The notes: generated by a model not told the origin, from the sequence alone. DNA of 52,878 bases from Chara braunii (GCA_003427395.1 BFEA01000008.1:1485381-1538258); one strand, 5' to 3'. Shown: positions 1 to 11,060, counted from the first letter of the stretch. A program made the numbers and translations.

Positions 1-80
1 ACACACACACACACAAGAGAACACACCCCCCCACACACACAAGAGGACACACCCCCACACACACACCAACCCCACCCTGA
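1..80. repeat. AC-rich microsatellite at window edge
   Basis: AC dinucleotides are interrupted by AAGAGAACACACCCCC-like units, followed by poly-T. The opposite window edge ends in the complementary TG repeat, so both scaffold ends stop inside the same kind of simple sequence. Confidence 0.9.
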
Positions 81-477
81 CCCTTTTTTTTTTTAATTTG
101 TTTTCAATTTTTGCATTTTTTTTTTTTAACACCCAATTTCCTGACACAAACCCGAAAAACATTTCTCAAAAAATAAAGGACAACTCAGCGACCATGTCCC
201 TCATGATAAAAATTAAAAAAAAAAAAAATCCTTTTTTTTTTTTTTTTTTTTTTTTTATTAATTTGTTTAAATCGAATTTCGGTTTTTATTTTTTTTAAAT
301 ATTAGACGAAGTCGGATTCCAAAATAAAAAATATAGGATTTTGGGGTTTTGCAAGCACTAGAACCCTATATCTATATATATATGTATATATCGTCACAAA
401 CAGATTTGTCCGGTAAATCGTGGGCAGAGAGAAAGAAGAGGACAACAAACGAGGGGCTGTGACAAACTGTTTCGTCG

Positions 478-479
<2 letters not shown>

Positions 480-511
<32 letters not shown>

Positions 512-537
512 ATTTGACGATATATATATATATATTA
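480..537. repeat. AT microsatellite
   Basis: Two blocks of alternating AT, about 30 and 13 bases, are separated by CTATTTGACG. They lie inside the LTR-like repeat. The matching area of the other copy (about 52450-52470) also has an AT run. Confidence 0.9.
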
Positions 538-659
538 TGTATTTTTAGGGGTATAAAAAAATATTAAAAAAACAGGCTGATGATCGGGCCTCATTAGCCA
601 CGGCCGCGGCCGAATTGCCTGCGGCCTGGCCACGGGTATCACATAGCTCTCGACGATGC

Positions 660-2210
660 TCACTTTCCCGAAGGGAATTTGCCTTTGACTTGCGTGGGGC
701 ACGTTGTGGTGTCGTGCACCGCGCTGTTGCACCACAAGCAGTATCGGTACTTGGTACGGATGTGGTACACGCCTTCCCAACTACCGTAATGTGTCCAAGG
801 CTCTTGAGCCGCTGGCCCGGCCCCGGGGGATGAATTAGTGTGTATCTTCGGTTTGCCGCGTCCTCGCCCTTTGGCGGGGCGGCCACCATCCCGAGCGACT
901 GCCAATCTGTCTTCTTCATTAGAAGAGGCAACCTCGTTTGAAGGGTTAGTCGGCGTAGTTGCTGTGACCATGGCCACTTTTGATCGATGTTGATCTCTTC
1001 CTTGGCTTGCAGAGGACGAACAACCTAAATTCTTGGTTTCGGTGTTCGTCAAGATGATCTGTGAGGCTTTCTCAAACAACTGCTCACTTGTGGTGAGCGT
1101 CTCCACAACTTGCGTCAAGGCGTTCTGCAACGCCGGGCAAGTCCTCCTGATGAAGAAGTGTTTAATGGCAACAAAGGTCGACGGCAAGTTGGGTGTGGAC
1201 GCCAAGCGTTGGTACTCGGTTATACAACCTGTGCTTGGCAGGTCGTTCTGATAGAACCGTTGAAGTTTCTCGGTTGTTTGAAGCTCGGGCGGCTCCACTT
1301 GGAACCGCTTATGCCATGTTGCCTTGAGATCAGCCCAGTTGATCTTCGTATGCAGCTCGGAGACTGCGATGGTGTGCGTGGACAACATGTTGTCCAACCA
1401 TGCCTGGTACGCGCCCCCTGAGCGGGAGTATAAGTATGCGTGCTGGTTTGGGTTGCTGACGTGGTGAATGTCCAACTTCAACTCGAATTGGCGCTACCAT
1501 GGAATCGGGTCCGTCGTCGCTGCATCGCAGAAGATCGGCAGGTCGTCAAACTTCGGGATGCTCTCGCGAGTAGTTGCAGTCGGACTGGCTACGACGACAC
1601 AAATCTGCTGGTCAATCCGCTTATTTGTCGCCAGAGTGCCGTCCTTGAGAGTCCCGACGTCGATTTCCAAGATGTTGACACGGTCCGTCAAGATGGAGGG
1701 TCCGGCGGGGGTGGCTGTTGTAGGCTGTTGTTACAGCCGGCGTACCAGGTTAAGCAGTTCATCGATAAGTTGAGCCTGCTTTCGGACCAGAGTGGCTATG
1801 CAGAGGATTTCCTCTTGCTGTGCTACACAGGTGGCGACCTAGTCGCTCACATGTTCGATTGTGGTTGCAGGGCCACGCACAACAGAGGGGGCATCCTGCT
1901 CTTCAGCAGCCACTGCCCATTCGCCGGCGATCACCTCGATGTCCCCCTCGGATTCGAGAATTTTGTCTCGGCATAGTGGACGACATTTGTCTGCGGCCTT
2001 CCTTGCTGCCTTCGCGTCCTCCTGTCGCTTTTGTTCAGCGAGGCGCCGCTGTTCCTCTGCTTCCTCATTTTCCTTCTTATGTGCAAATGTTGCCGCAACT
2101 GCCCGTTGCTTGAACTCTGCTACCATGCCCAGCATGCGGGTCTCATAGGCCTCGGTCGTCTCTCCCGGCTGCTGATCCATGCCGCTTGTCTTTGAGCGGG
2201 TGAGCACCAT
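660..2210 (-). pseudogene. gag: Ty3/gypsy-type Gag, three in-frame stops
   Basis: Read from 2210 (ATG, MVLTRSKTSG) down to 660, one reading frame holds for about 1.5 kb. It is broken only by TAG at 1839-1841, TAA at 1731-1733 and TAG at 1494-1496. The N-terminus is basic and Gln/Glu-rich. The middle carries a capsid-like segment (residues around WADLKATWHKRFQVEP and LPSTGCITEYQRL). The C-terminus has a lysine/arginine-rich stretch and then a CX2CX4HX4C zinc knuckle (CLWCNSAVHDTTTC, 699-740). Gag packages the element's RNA. The absence of frameshifts suggests decay by point mutation. At 1494 the flanking PW and RQFE imply TGG changed to TAG; the other two are compatible with CAA/CAG changed to a stop. 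No pol follows, because the LTR-like repeat starts at 643. The family call rests on capsid layout and the knuckle. Confidence 0.75.
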
Positions 2211-2363
2211 GCACTAACGTGACCTGCTGCTGAGGTGACTGGTTGCTGACGTGGCACTGCTGACGAGTCCTGCTAACATGACAACTTACCAATGTTGCCG
2301 CAAGGGTTACCTGGAGACAGATAGAGAAGACCAGAGGGGGCAACAACATAGGTGGAAAGGGGT

Positions 2364-2389
2364 GGGTTGATCGCCCGGATAAGGAGCCA
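2364..2389 (-). other. Candidate primer-binding site
   Basis: On the minus strand, TGGCTCCTTATCCGGGCGAT begins with TGG and continues into CAACCC, the form expected for the complement of a tRNA 3' end. It lies upstream of the gag start at 2210, the right place for a PBS of that element. I could not assign the tRNA with confidence. Confidence 0.3.
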
Positions 2390-2390
2390 C

Positions 2391-2982
2391 TAATCAAAAA
2401 GAAAAGTTTGAACTTCGCAAAAAAAATTCGAGAGAGAAAAAAATACTCGTTTGCAAGTTCAGTAGGGTCCCAATTCCCCCGGAAGTGCTAAATAATCAGA
2501 AATTACCAATGAGGAAAAAATTTCGAACTTTCAGACTGCAAACGAATTCCGAAAATAAAATACAAAAAAATATTCGGAATTACTAAGATGAGAGTACGCG
2601 CAGTTTGGAAAATGATAACTGCAAGAGGGATTTCCCGTACCGTTTTCAAAAAAACGAATTTTGGAAATTCAAAAAAAATATTTTGGATTTCCAAATAACA
2701 GGAAATTGCAAAAGGAAATCGAAATTTTCGAAAAAAAAGATATTTCGGATTTCCAACAATGAAATTTTGATTTTTCAGAAGAAAAACGAAAATGGAAATT
2801 TTGGGTGTTGCGCTATTGCGATTTTCCACAACAGAAATAACGGGAGAACAAAATCCAAGAAAAAAAAAAAATTTTGATTTTCGACAGTTCGGTCAAAAGC
2901 ATGATTTTGGGGGCTAATTAGTAATGCTCTAATCATCAATCAATTAAAACTAATTAACTACTTAGTCCCCGCACACGTGTCA
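2391..2982 (-). mobile_element. AT-rich tract, possible 5' LTR of gag element
   Basis: About 590 bp of AT-rich sequence with repeated GGAAATTT, GGATTTCC and TTCGAAA words lies directly upstream (minus sense) of the candidate PBS. Its minus-strand start would be TGACACGTGTGCGGGG. No second copy is present to prove an LTR. It does not resemble the repeat at 1-643, so it would belong to a different element. Confidence 0.25.
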
Positions 2983-3210
2983 GATCAGGCTGTCCTGATT
3001 CACATGAGGTGCTCCGATACCAACTGATACATGCCCAGTTGGGCGATGTACATATATAGCCAAAGATCCGCAATATGATGAAAAGGACCGAATGGACAAT
3101 GCAGTGTTAGTAGAATCTCAACAAGCAGTGTACATCTTGATACATACAAACATGGTGCTTTGAAGCGCAGTGGAAGACTTAGATAGAAGTCCTGACCTGA
3201 CCAGGACTGA
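2983..3210. other. No feature recognised
   Basis: Mixed-composition sequence. I see no coding potential, repeat copy or RNA gene. Confidence 0.5.
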
Positions 3211-3936
3211 CCTCCCTCACGTAGTACACGACAACGTAGCGAAATGCTAGAATACCAATGACTAGCCCAACCAATGTCGCAATGCAGACCCAACATACAT
3301 CATCCTCATCACAAGGTGTGAAGGGGCCTGGCGCTATACACAAGAGGACTGCGCCAGGTCCAGACCATACACGAACGAAGAGGAGGGGATCAGACGAAGA
3401 AGAGGGGGAAGATGGGAATGTCGTCAACACCAAGTCTTCAATACAAGTCCCAGATAATCCCTCGTCAAATGTTTGAAGCCCGATGTCGAGTCTGGATCCA
3501 AATGTCACCAATCCCGCTCTCTCTCTCTCTCTCTCTCGTAGTCTGCTGATGCAGTGAAGTCAGGTAGCAAGAGGTGAGAGGGAGATGGTGGATTGAGACG
3601 AGGAAGAAGAAGAACTCTCTCTCTCTCTCATGTGTGCCAGGTACTAACCTGTGAAGATGGCGCTGTGCTGCAGGTACCTCGAAGACGAAGCTGGAGCCAT
3701 GACGCTGCAGGTAAGTCTCCCTGGCCTCCGCCCAATCTCTCTCTTTCTCCAGTACTACTCTAGCTCCTACCAGCGCCCAACGCTAAAGACTTCTGCTAAC
3801 GCTACTACTACTACTGCAACACTCCTCCAGAGTGCTGCTGCCGAATCCTGAAGACTACCTCCTGCCTCCTAAACTGCACGTGAAGTGCCTGGGAAGTCCA
3901 TATGAAATACCTGCAGCCTGCAGGGCGGGCCAGTCT
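3211..3936. repeat. CT-rich interspersed repeat, copy A
   Basis: Starts at the block GACCTCCCTCACGTAGTAC and ends at CTGCAGG. The same order of blocks is seen at 4770-6362: AATACCAATGA..AG, AATGTCGCAATGCAGACC, a CT run, GAAGTCAGGTAGC, GAGGAAGAAGAAGAACTCTC, TACTAACCTGTGAAG, AAGTCTCCCTGGCCTCCG and the GAAGTGCCTG-to-CTGCAGG end. Divergence is substantial. The class is unknown; two direct copies could be an LTR pair or two independent insertions. The long minus-strand ORF across 3179-3511 contains a hydrophobic stretch but its counterpart in copy B is disrupted, so I do not call it a gene. Confidence 0.7.
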
Positions 3937-3956
3937 TATATAGTGCTGGCCCGTCC
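3923..3956. promoter_or_regulatory. Hairpin with TATATA in the loop
   Basis: GGGCGGGCCAG (3923-3933) pairs with CTGGCCCGTCC (3946-3956) with one mismatch. The 12-base loop TCTTATATAGTG contains a TATA-like word. It sits just beyond the end of repeat copy A. It may be a promoter core, a repeat terminus or chance. Confidence 0.3.
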
Positions 3957-4079
3957 AGGAGGCTGCTCTTGCCAATGCCAAAACGCGCCAGACCCTGGCG
4001 TTGAAGCTCAAACAAGGGTTGTCTTGAAAACAGGCCCAAAATGGCTTGTGCTAAAAGCCTGGTCTGGTGCTTGAGTTTC

Positions 4080-4375
4080 AGAGCAGGTCGATCTTATGAG
4101 GGCCTAAAAATGGCCCTCCATTTCAGGCCGAAAAGACTCAGGGCCTGAAGGGCCCTGTTTTAGGTTGAAGCGACACAGGGCCTGTAGACCCTTCTTTTCA
4201 GGCTTTCAGGCTGAAACGACATAGGGCCTGTAGGCCCTTGTTTTCAGGCTTTCGGGTTGGAACTACACGGGGCCTGTAGGCGCTTGTTTTCAGGCTTTTA
4301 GGCTGAAAACGACATAGGGCCTGTAGGTCGTTCAACACGGGGCCTGAAAATGGCCCGTGCAGCCTGTTGTGGGCA
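4080..4375. repeat. GGGCCTG minisatellite
   Basis: Imperfect tandem units of about 40-60 bp are built around CAGGCTTTCAGGCTGAAACG and GGGCCTGTAGGCCCTTG. At least six GGGCCTR anchors occur between 4102 and 4345, many with the palindromic form GGGCCTGTAGGCCC. The leading block (TTATGAGGGCCTRAAAATG) and the unit recur at 36712-36900 next to the giant retrotransposon, so this is a dispersed family. Confidence 0.8.
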
Positions 4376-4769
4376 CAGCATGTAACACCACTGAGGACGG
4401 AAACTAGAGATACTCTGGGGGAGTGACAAAACATGACTAGAAATCCAGTTGATGATAGAGGTAATAGGAGCGGATGGTGGCCATGAGCCTGCTGAGGATA
4501 AAAACTGGAGATGCTCTAGGTAAGAACAACCTCCGATAACAAAGGGTTCAAGAACATAGAATCCAAGATAATAACCAGAGGGATCTGATGATTATAAGGT
4601 TAGGATCTCTCTAACATGGAAACAAGGGTTCACCTACGAGACTTGCAGTAGAATGTCTACCCCTAGCACTCGAAGTACCTGTATGACAGGGCTTGTCCGA
4701 CTACGCTTCAATCAAGGCTGGGAAGGGAGGTGTTGCGTACCGTAACGGTACAGACCAGAACAAGAACCG
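4376..4769. other. No feature recognised
   Basis: About 390 bp with no convincing ORF, repeat or RNA gene. Confidence 0.5.
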
Positions 4770-5276
4770 ACCTCTCTCACATAGTACAGGATAGCGCAGC
4801 GGAAGGCTAAAATACCAATGATTAGACTAATCAATGTCGCAATGCAGACCAGACATACATCATCATCATTGCAAGGTGTGAAGGGCCTGGCCCAACACTA
4901 AGGAGGAATGCGCTAGGCTCCAAACATACACAGACGAAAGGAGGGGGAATAGACGAAGATGGGGGAGAAGATGAGAATGTCGCCAACACCAGTGTCGTTG
5001 ATATCGATCCCATGTTTGAAAAGCCATAATGAGAGAGTAGCCTTGATGAGGAAGAGGGATTTTGTTGGTGAGATGATCTAGCTGGCACATGATTTTGTCT
5101 TGGCTCCTAGGTCTTTAAAAGTAGATTTGGTCTTATGGATCAAATATCGATATTGGTGTTTTCTTTTCTTACTGTTGTTAACGCTTTCGTAAAATACATC
5201 CTTTGGAATCTACTCACGAGTCACGATAACCCGATAAGGTAGTATGGGTGGCGGCACTACGGAGGCAGTGTGAGTG

Positions 5277-5704
5277 CTACCAGCAGTGGTGGGAATGCTC
5301 CTTGCTTGTAGTTAGCATAATTGGGGTAGGAAGCAAACTTGAACTGTATCCATAGTGATCTTGGTCCATTGATTGATATTGTCTTTGAAGATTCAAGGGT
5401 GCGTAGTGGGAAACTCGTCTTGGCGGTTCAGGCTTCCTCGAGTTTATAGATTCGTACTTGGTCTCTTTTCTGTAAGATCTTGAAGCGAAGCTGAGTAAGG
5501 CTCCCAAAGAGATTAGCAAGAGACCCGGGATATGAATTCTTCAGTAGTTCTTGGTTGTTTTGCTCCCCTTATTCCGGATTCCTGAAAGTTCTGCTCCAGT
5601 TGCTCACTTTCATTGTAGTTGCATACCATGGGATGCTGGACCTGGTTTCTAGCACAAGCTTCACTACCAGGTTGAGATGTTGAGGGATTCCCGACCTCAT
5701 TCAA
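5277..5704 (-). pseudogene. Possible Gag-like coding fragment
   Basis: Two overlapping minus-strand reading frames look like diverged coding sequence rather than random ORFs. The first (5704 to 5513) is rich in Asn, Glu and Gln. The second (5519 to 5277) continues with Arg/Pro/Tyr-rich sequence. A third frame reads on as a Pro/Tyr-rich segment (around NYANYKQGAFPPLL). Low-complexity, frame-hopping sequence of this kind is common in dead gag genes. It lies in the insert of repeat copy B. No domain or catalytic motif is visible, so this is a weak call. Confidence 0.25.
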
Positions 5705-5821
5705 TTACTTTTATAATATAAGCTGCGACTTTATCTAAAAAAATATATATATATATAGTCTCCCATCGATGTCTCCTTCCCCAGGTTGAGTCTGTATCCA
5801 AATGTCGTCAACATCCCGAAG

Positions 5822-5828
<7 letters not shown>

Positions 5829-5882
<54 letters not shown>

Positions 5883-5883
5883 N

Positions 5884-5977
<94 letters not shown>
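5829..5977. repeat. Expanded CT microsatellite
   Basis: About 75 CT dinucleotides with a single n at 5883 and one CCC interruption. The matching position in copy A has only about ten. The true length is uncertain given the n. Confidence 0.95.
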
Positions 5978-5978
<1 letters not shown>

Positions 5979-6539
5979 GTCTGTCAGATAACGAGAAGTC
6001 AGGTAGCGAGAGGGTGAGGAAGAGATGCTGGACTTAGAAGAGGAAGAAGAAGAACTCTCTCTCTCTCTCTTTCTGAGTCTGGTACTAACCTGTGAAGGTG
6101 GAGCCTTGTTGCAGGTACATCAAAGATGAAGCTGGAGGTATGGCGCCACAAGTAAGTCTCCCTGGCCTCCGATAACTCTCTCTCTCTCTCTCCAACGCTA
6201 CTCTACGCTCCTAACAACGTCCAACGCTGAAAACTAATCCTAGCGCTAGCTGCTACTACTGCAGCGCTCCTGCAGAGTGTTGCGGCTGACTCCTGAAGAC
6301 AGCCTCCTGCACTGCTCGTGAAGTGCCTGTGAAGTCCCTGTGAACTGCCTGCAACCTGCAGGATACTAAGGAAAACATCCTCAATAGGGGGGTAGATTGG
6401 GAGACACAGGAATGAACGCAATTACTCAAAAGATAGGGGAGGGTAAGATGTTGCATAATCATATCCCACGATGGACTGGGTAGACATGGTGTATGGGAAA
6501 AATAAAAAGTGGAAACACATTCTACAGCAAGCAGACTTA

Positions 6540-7603
6540 GATATTAATGTGAATGGTCTAGCCTCCCACAACCAGGAAAAAATCAAAGCATTGTGGGACC
6601 TGATGAGGGGGGTTGGGGAAGATCGTGGCCAAATGTAGCCTGCGTTCAGGAGACCCACCTAATGGACACACTAGAACACCACAGGGCACACAAACAAGCC
6701 TGGCCCTTCCAAAGCTATCAAGCGTTTGCCCCTTGTCCGGGGACCTCTGATGTAGCAATTTGGATTCCACCCCAATCGCTATTGGAAGTACTCAACTGGG
6801 AGAAGGATGAGGAGTAGGGACGATGGGTCAAAACACTGGGCATGTTGGATCTGGAAATCGTGTGCATTGTTTCTATGTATGCTCCCAACACGACTTGCGA
6901 ACGAAGGACATTTTTTGAAAAAATGGAAACCATTCCTACCCCAGATGTCCCTCTGGTACTAGCATGAGACTTCAATGCCGCACCAGACATGTGGTTGGAC
7001 CGATGGAAAGTCTCTCACACCTCCGCACACAACGCGGAGGAGGACGAACAAATGTTGAGAGACATGTGCACCCCGCTCTCGCTTTTTGATACTTTCAGAC
7101 GTAGCTACCCCACCGAAAGAATCTTTACTTGCATCCTAAACAATGACCCTGTCAAACGTTCTTAATCCCGAATCAATCTAATTTTGGCTTCAGAGGGGCT
7201 AAGAGGGGGGCTCTCGGTGACGACAATATTACCGACCAGCGCATATCACGGGCTAGACCACAGAATGTGTATGGCGGTGTGGACGTTTCATAAACGGCCA
7301 GACCAGGGGGGCAGTTACTATAAACTAAACACCTCCTTACTTAAAACCAACTTTTTTCAGAAGTACCTACAGCAAGCCTGGGACTTCTGGAAAGACCACC
7401 GCCCCCAACAAGAATCACAAATCGCCTGGTTTAACAATGGTCTGTTTTTCATGGTCAAAAAATATAACGAATACTCCAAACATCTAGCCGCTCATAGATA
7501 CCAGCAAGAAGTCACAATCATGCAAAACTTGGTGAATGCAGAACATGAGCAAAACTCGCAAGGGCAGGAACAGAGGACTGCTGAACTACAAACCCGCATA
7601 TAA
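6540..7603 (+). pseudogene. LINE 1 endonuclease (APE) domain and linker
   Basis: The endonuclease nicks target DNA to prime reverse transcription. Visible landmarks are an INVNGLASHNQEKI start (the N-x-N-G-L motif), then after a frameshift ACVQETHL (catalytic Glu), VSMYAPN, and a DFN motif where the usual Gly codon is now TGA (6965-6967), then D/RW, a SRINLILAS stretch corresponding to the SRIDR-type motif, and GLDH in place of the terminal SDH. Most of it lies in one frame from 6593 with stops near 6815, 6965 and 7163. The tail (7184-7603) is an uninterrupted 139-codon run rich in Gln that links to the RT. The missing Gly and altered SDH make it inactive. Confidence 0.75.
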
Positions 7604-7606
7604 GAA

Positions 7607-8830
7607 TTGAAAGATCAACTTCTCAAGCATGCACAGTACAGATGGCAAGGAGCCCAAACAAGGACAAGGCTATCTATATTCTCTACTGAAGGGGTGATGG
7701 ATTCTCACTTCTTCAGTTTGGCTAGAGCACGTATTCAAAGAACCACAATCGAAGCGCTTTACGAACCAAATGTCAGGAAAGCAGACTCGGCCACAACCAC
7801 AACTCGCTACACAAAGATAACACATGATTTCTACAAAGATCTCTTTTCATCACATATAGATAAATCGGACGCACCACACCACGATCGCCTGATAAAAGAA
7901 TTCATAGAACCAGTCAAAAAAACACTAACACCTGAACAACGTAATTCTTTAAAAGTCTCACTCTCCAAAAATAAGATATGGACCGCCCTTCTACAAATGA
8001 AGAAGGATAAGGTGCCCGGGATAGATGACTTCCCTAAAGAGTTATGGGAAACCACATGGGATTTCATAGGCCAGAAAGTTATGGACTTCTACAACGAAGT
8101 GTGGCTCACAGGGGAGATGGGAGAAAGGGAGGGATAAAATGGATATTAGGAACTACAGATCAATAACGCTTCTTACAGTAGTGTACAAAATGTTGCCCAA
8201 AGCCCTGACAAACAAAATGATCCCGATAATGGAGGATATCATCGATCCCGATAATGGAGGATATCATCCATCCAACACAAACCGACTTCATGGAAAACAG
8301 AAACATACAAGAAAACATTATGTTGATCAACGAGATCCTCTAGCTCACGAGACACTCTCGCCAAAATACGGCCTTAATCTTCATCGACTTCGAAAAGGCT
8401 TATAACCATGTGGATTGGTTGTTTTTGGATAGGTGCCTAAGAAAAATGAACTTTGGGTCGGACTTCAGACGCTGGATATAAATCCTACACCAAAACGTCA
8501 CTACATGTATCCAAGTCAATGGAAGTCTTGGGCCACCCCTACACTTGGAGTGATCGGTCCGCCAAGGGGACCCTATTGCCCCCTTCCTTCTCCTAGTCAT
8601 TATGGAGGCACTAGCCGCCAACCTTCGGGCAAACAAAAATATTTCTAAAATACGAGTCACACACATCCCGAAGGAGGCAATCCCGATGTTTGTTCGCGGA
8701 TGATCTCACAATAATGGTTGAGGCCACAAACCGTAACATGGAGGAAATCCAACAAATGATGGAAAGGTTTGCCAAGGTTTCTGACATGATAGTCAACTAC
8801 GGTTCTAAGACTTAAGGATGGTGGATTTAT
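7607..8830 (+). pseudogene. LINE 1 reverse transcriptase domain
   Basis: A long run from 7607 to 8137 carries DKVPGIDDFPKE, the RT entry motif (usually K-x-PGxDG). After a frameshift, RNYRSITLLTVVYKMLPKAL matches the fingers motif. Then come FIDFEKAYNHVDW (first catalytic Asp), RQGDPIAPFL (template-grip motif), and FADD at 8693-8704, the catalytic pair, intact but in a different frame from its surroundings. A 25-bp tandem duplication at 8219-8268 interrupts the segment that in LINE 2 reads IHPTQTGF. The RT copies the element's RNA onto nicked target DNA. At least three frame changes and several stops make it inactive. Confidence 0.8.
8219..8268 (+). repeat. 25-bp perfect tandem duplication in LINE RT
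   Basis: The unit starting GATCCCGATAATGGAGGATA and ending TCATC occurs twice in direct succession (8219-8243 and 8244-8268). LINE 2 has a single equivalent. It is a local slippage or repair duplication, or an assembly artefact. Confidence 0.9.
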
Positions 8831-11060
8831 TACCAAGGGGAACCCCCTCCAAAGTCATCACGCATTGCATGGATGTCATTAGAAACCCCAATAAGAATCA
8901 CAGGGGTATTCATGACCACAGAGGGACGACCACCGATCAACGACGAGTGGATCAGCGCCGCAGCTCTGCACAAACTAAACAACTGGAGAAACAAACACAC
9001 ATCCCTTTTTGATCGAGCCATAGTACTCAATAATGTGGTTTTCGCATCACTATGGTACAAGTCCTTACTGTGGTCATTGAGTAAAGCGGCTTTGAGGGGT
9101 CTAAGGAAAAAGGCAACTGCTTTTCTATGGAGAGGGGATGGAGAGCAGAATAATGCAATAACCTAAGTGGCCTGGGACTCAATTATCCAACCAAAAGCAG
9201 GGGGAGACTTGATAATACTTGATTCGGCCACGGGGTGCAGGCATTACGAGTGAAATGGATTAAAAAGCTGATATTTGCCCCCCCAAGCTCGTGGTGTGTT
9301 TTAGCCTTGGAACATTTGGCCCGATTGGCCCCGGCTACCCCCCATATGATTCACCCGCTGACTTGGCTAGAGGACCATTTTTTGACAACACCACGCAAAC
9401 TCCCACAAGGAAGGGAGGGATCGGAGGGAGGGGGTCAGACGCTGGACAACTTTTGACCATCTCTGTTAAAAACCTGGCGCAAACTCCCGCTCCCAGACAG
9501 AACCCACCCCAACCGTTGGGAGGCGGTGCATCGCCAACCCCTCTTCGAAAATAGATGGGTGACGGACACGAGGGGCTGCGTTATGACGAGCTCATCACTA
9601 CCCTGGAAGAGTTGGGTTAAACACGGTATACTCAGGGTAGGGGATCTTTGAGACAATGAAAGGCAAGACTGGAAAACAGGGGACCAACTGCGAGCAACCT
9701 TGAGATACTGCCATCACGTAGAGAAACTTTTAGAAAACCTTATTGAAGTCATTCCCTCGGAATGGTACCAGATCCTCAAACGTGGCCCCACCTTGAGAGA
9801 AGAAGATTGGGTGGCAAGCACAGGGACCCCACTGAGGATTGGTTTGATACATATGGTTTCGCCCCAAACAGTCTTGGTCGAGTACTACGTTATCACCAAA
9901 GCGAGCACCCTCCAAAGGAGTAGAGCACCCTTAGAATAGAGAGATAGAACATCAGTGCACCGAGTGAGAGTCATCGAAGAGAAGGGACAGAGGGTGGCAT
10001 CCCAGCCAGACAAACCAATCCAGGATTTGACTCTGGACCCAGTGCAATGAGTTTGGCAGCCCACCCAAAAGAGGGGAGCCCCCAAGATAAGTCACATTAG
10101 TCCGCACCAGCTTTCGGTCAAATCAGCCTATAAAATGCTCAAACCTAAACGGTATCTGAAAGATATGATTAACGATAGATGGGCCAGACACCTAAATGTG
10201 GACCGGATTCTCCTGTCACCGATCCAATGAAGATATCACAGTAGAATATTAGACTTCTTAAAAAACAGAAGTTACGTTTTTTATTATGGACTTAGCCCAT
10301 GAAATTTACCTCCCTGCAATGGCAGATAGCCACCGTTGTTTGCCAACCAATGACTTGCTAATTGACCGCACAAACCTCGAACAAAAAGGCATGTTGCTTC
10401 CATTGTGTTAGCGGTATCAAAGTCTCTTCCCCTCCCACACGAAGGCGAAAACCATTGAATATATTTTCATGCAATGTCCAATTGCTCAATACATATGGAG
10501 GTGGTGGGACCGTATATGGCGGAAAATGGAACCAGACATCTCCTAGCCTTGGCCATCGCAAGCCATACTGGCGGGACATTGGTTGTCGGCAGGAACAACC
10601 ACGACCTTCGTAGAGAACATGTACAAGTTGAGGAGGAGTGCAGTGATATGGGCACTCTGGTGGCAAAGATGCACCCTGGTCCCTGGTTATGGAAAAGGTA
10701 CGGGTGGAGGGCGCAGAGATCACAAAACAGATTCAGCAGCAGGTACATCTTGAACTCATACGTAGATGGCCGAACACAAAAACTCAATTAGATCTTTTCG
10801 GACAAATTGGAGATGTAAAGAGACGGATTACGACCTTTTGCACGTACTGGGTAGGAGGGGAAAGAGAAGGATGGATTGCAAAAGTAGAATGGAGTGGGGA
10901 TCGAGGAGAAGGGTTGCGAGATTTCGAAAGAATGAGAGACTACCGCCTAGTGTTCAAGGACTGGACTAACGTAGAGGCCTCATTCCCATTACACCCTCCC
11001 TCGGACTTCCCAGATCCCTTCCCACCCCACGCCCTGTCACTTGAAGAAACCTTGTCCTAA
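8831..11060 (+). pseudogene. LINE 1 ORF2 C-terminal region with zinc-binding end
   Basis: Fragments in several frames align by eye with LINE 2: FLWRGDGEQNN, IIQPKAGGDL, WLEDHF, TWRKLPLP, NRWVTDTRG, PWKSWVKHGILRVGDL, LRYCHHVEKLL, EVIPSEWYQILKRGP, LSVKSAYKMLKP, then PTNDLLIDRTNLE and a zf-RVT-like end (TIEYIFMQCPIAQYIWRWW). Such C-terminal zinc-binding segments are usual in plant LINE ORF2 proteins. The Cys pair before TIEYIFMQC is decayed. The last uninterrupted stretch closes at the stop at 11058-11060. No RNase H is seen. Confidence 0.7.

Larger units (their letters stand above)
1..643 (-). mobile_element. LTR-like repeat, 5' part, copy 1
   Basis: Read on the minus strand from 643, the sequence begins TGTGATACCCGTGGCC, runs through a GC-rich palindromic block (GGCCGCGGCC), then AT-rich sequence, and leaves the window in an AC microsatellite. 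The plus strand from 52338 begins TGTGACACCCGCGGCC and follows the same course. Shared landmarks are AATGAGGCCCG/GATGAGGCCCG, AGCCTGTTTTTTTAAT/GGCCTGTTTTTTTAAT, a GGAATCCGACTT block and a GATTTAAACAAA block. A TG start and repetition suggest the 5' end of an LTR. The 3' end is not in the window, so the class is inferred. It abuts and truncates the gag pseudogene ending at 660. Confidence 0.6.
4770..6362. repeat. CT-rich interspersed repeat, copy B with insert
   Basis: Same block order as copy A, but about 700 bp is inserted between the GTCGCCAACACC block (near 4980) and the GTTGAGTCTGTATCCAAATG block (5785). The insert ends with a run of A and AT (5738-5757), as a retroposed tail might. The CT run is greatly expanded (5829-5977). 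The 3' end matches copy A up to CTGCAGG. Confidence 0.65.

Noticed and set aside
98-298. Phe-rich open frame near the left edge
   Set aside because: Made by poly-T runs inside the LTR-like repeat.
5064-5090. Match of about 20 bases with 47908-47930 (TTTTGTTGRTGAGAT)
   Set aside because: Similarity does not extend; too short to define a repeat.
5786-6037. Open frames of Ser-Leu repeats
   Set aside because: Translation of the CT microsatellite; no coding signal.
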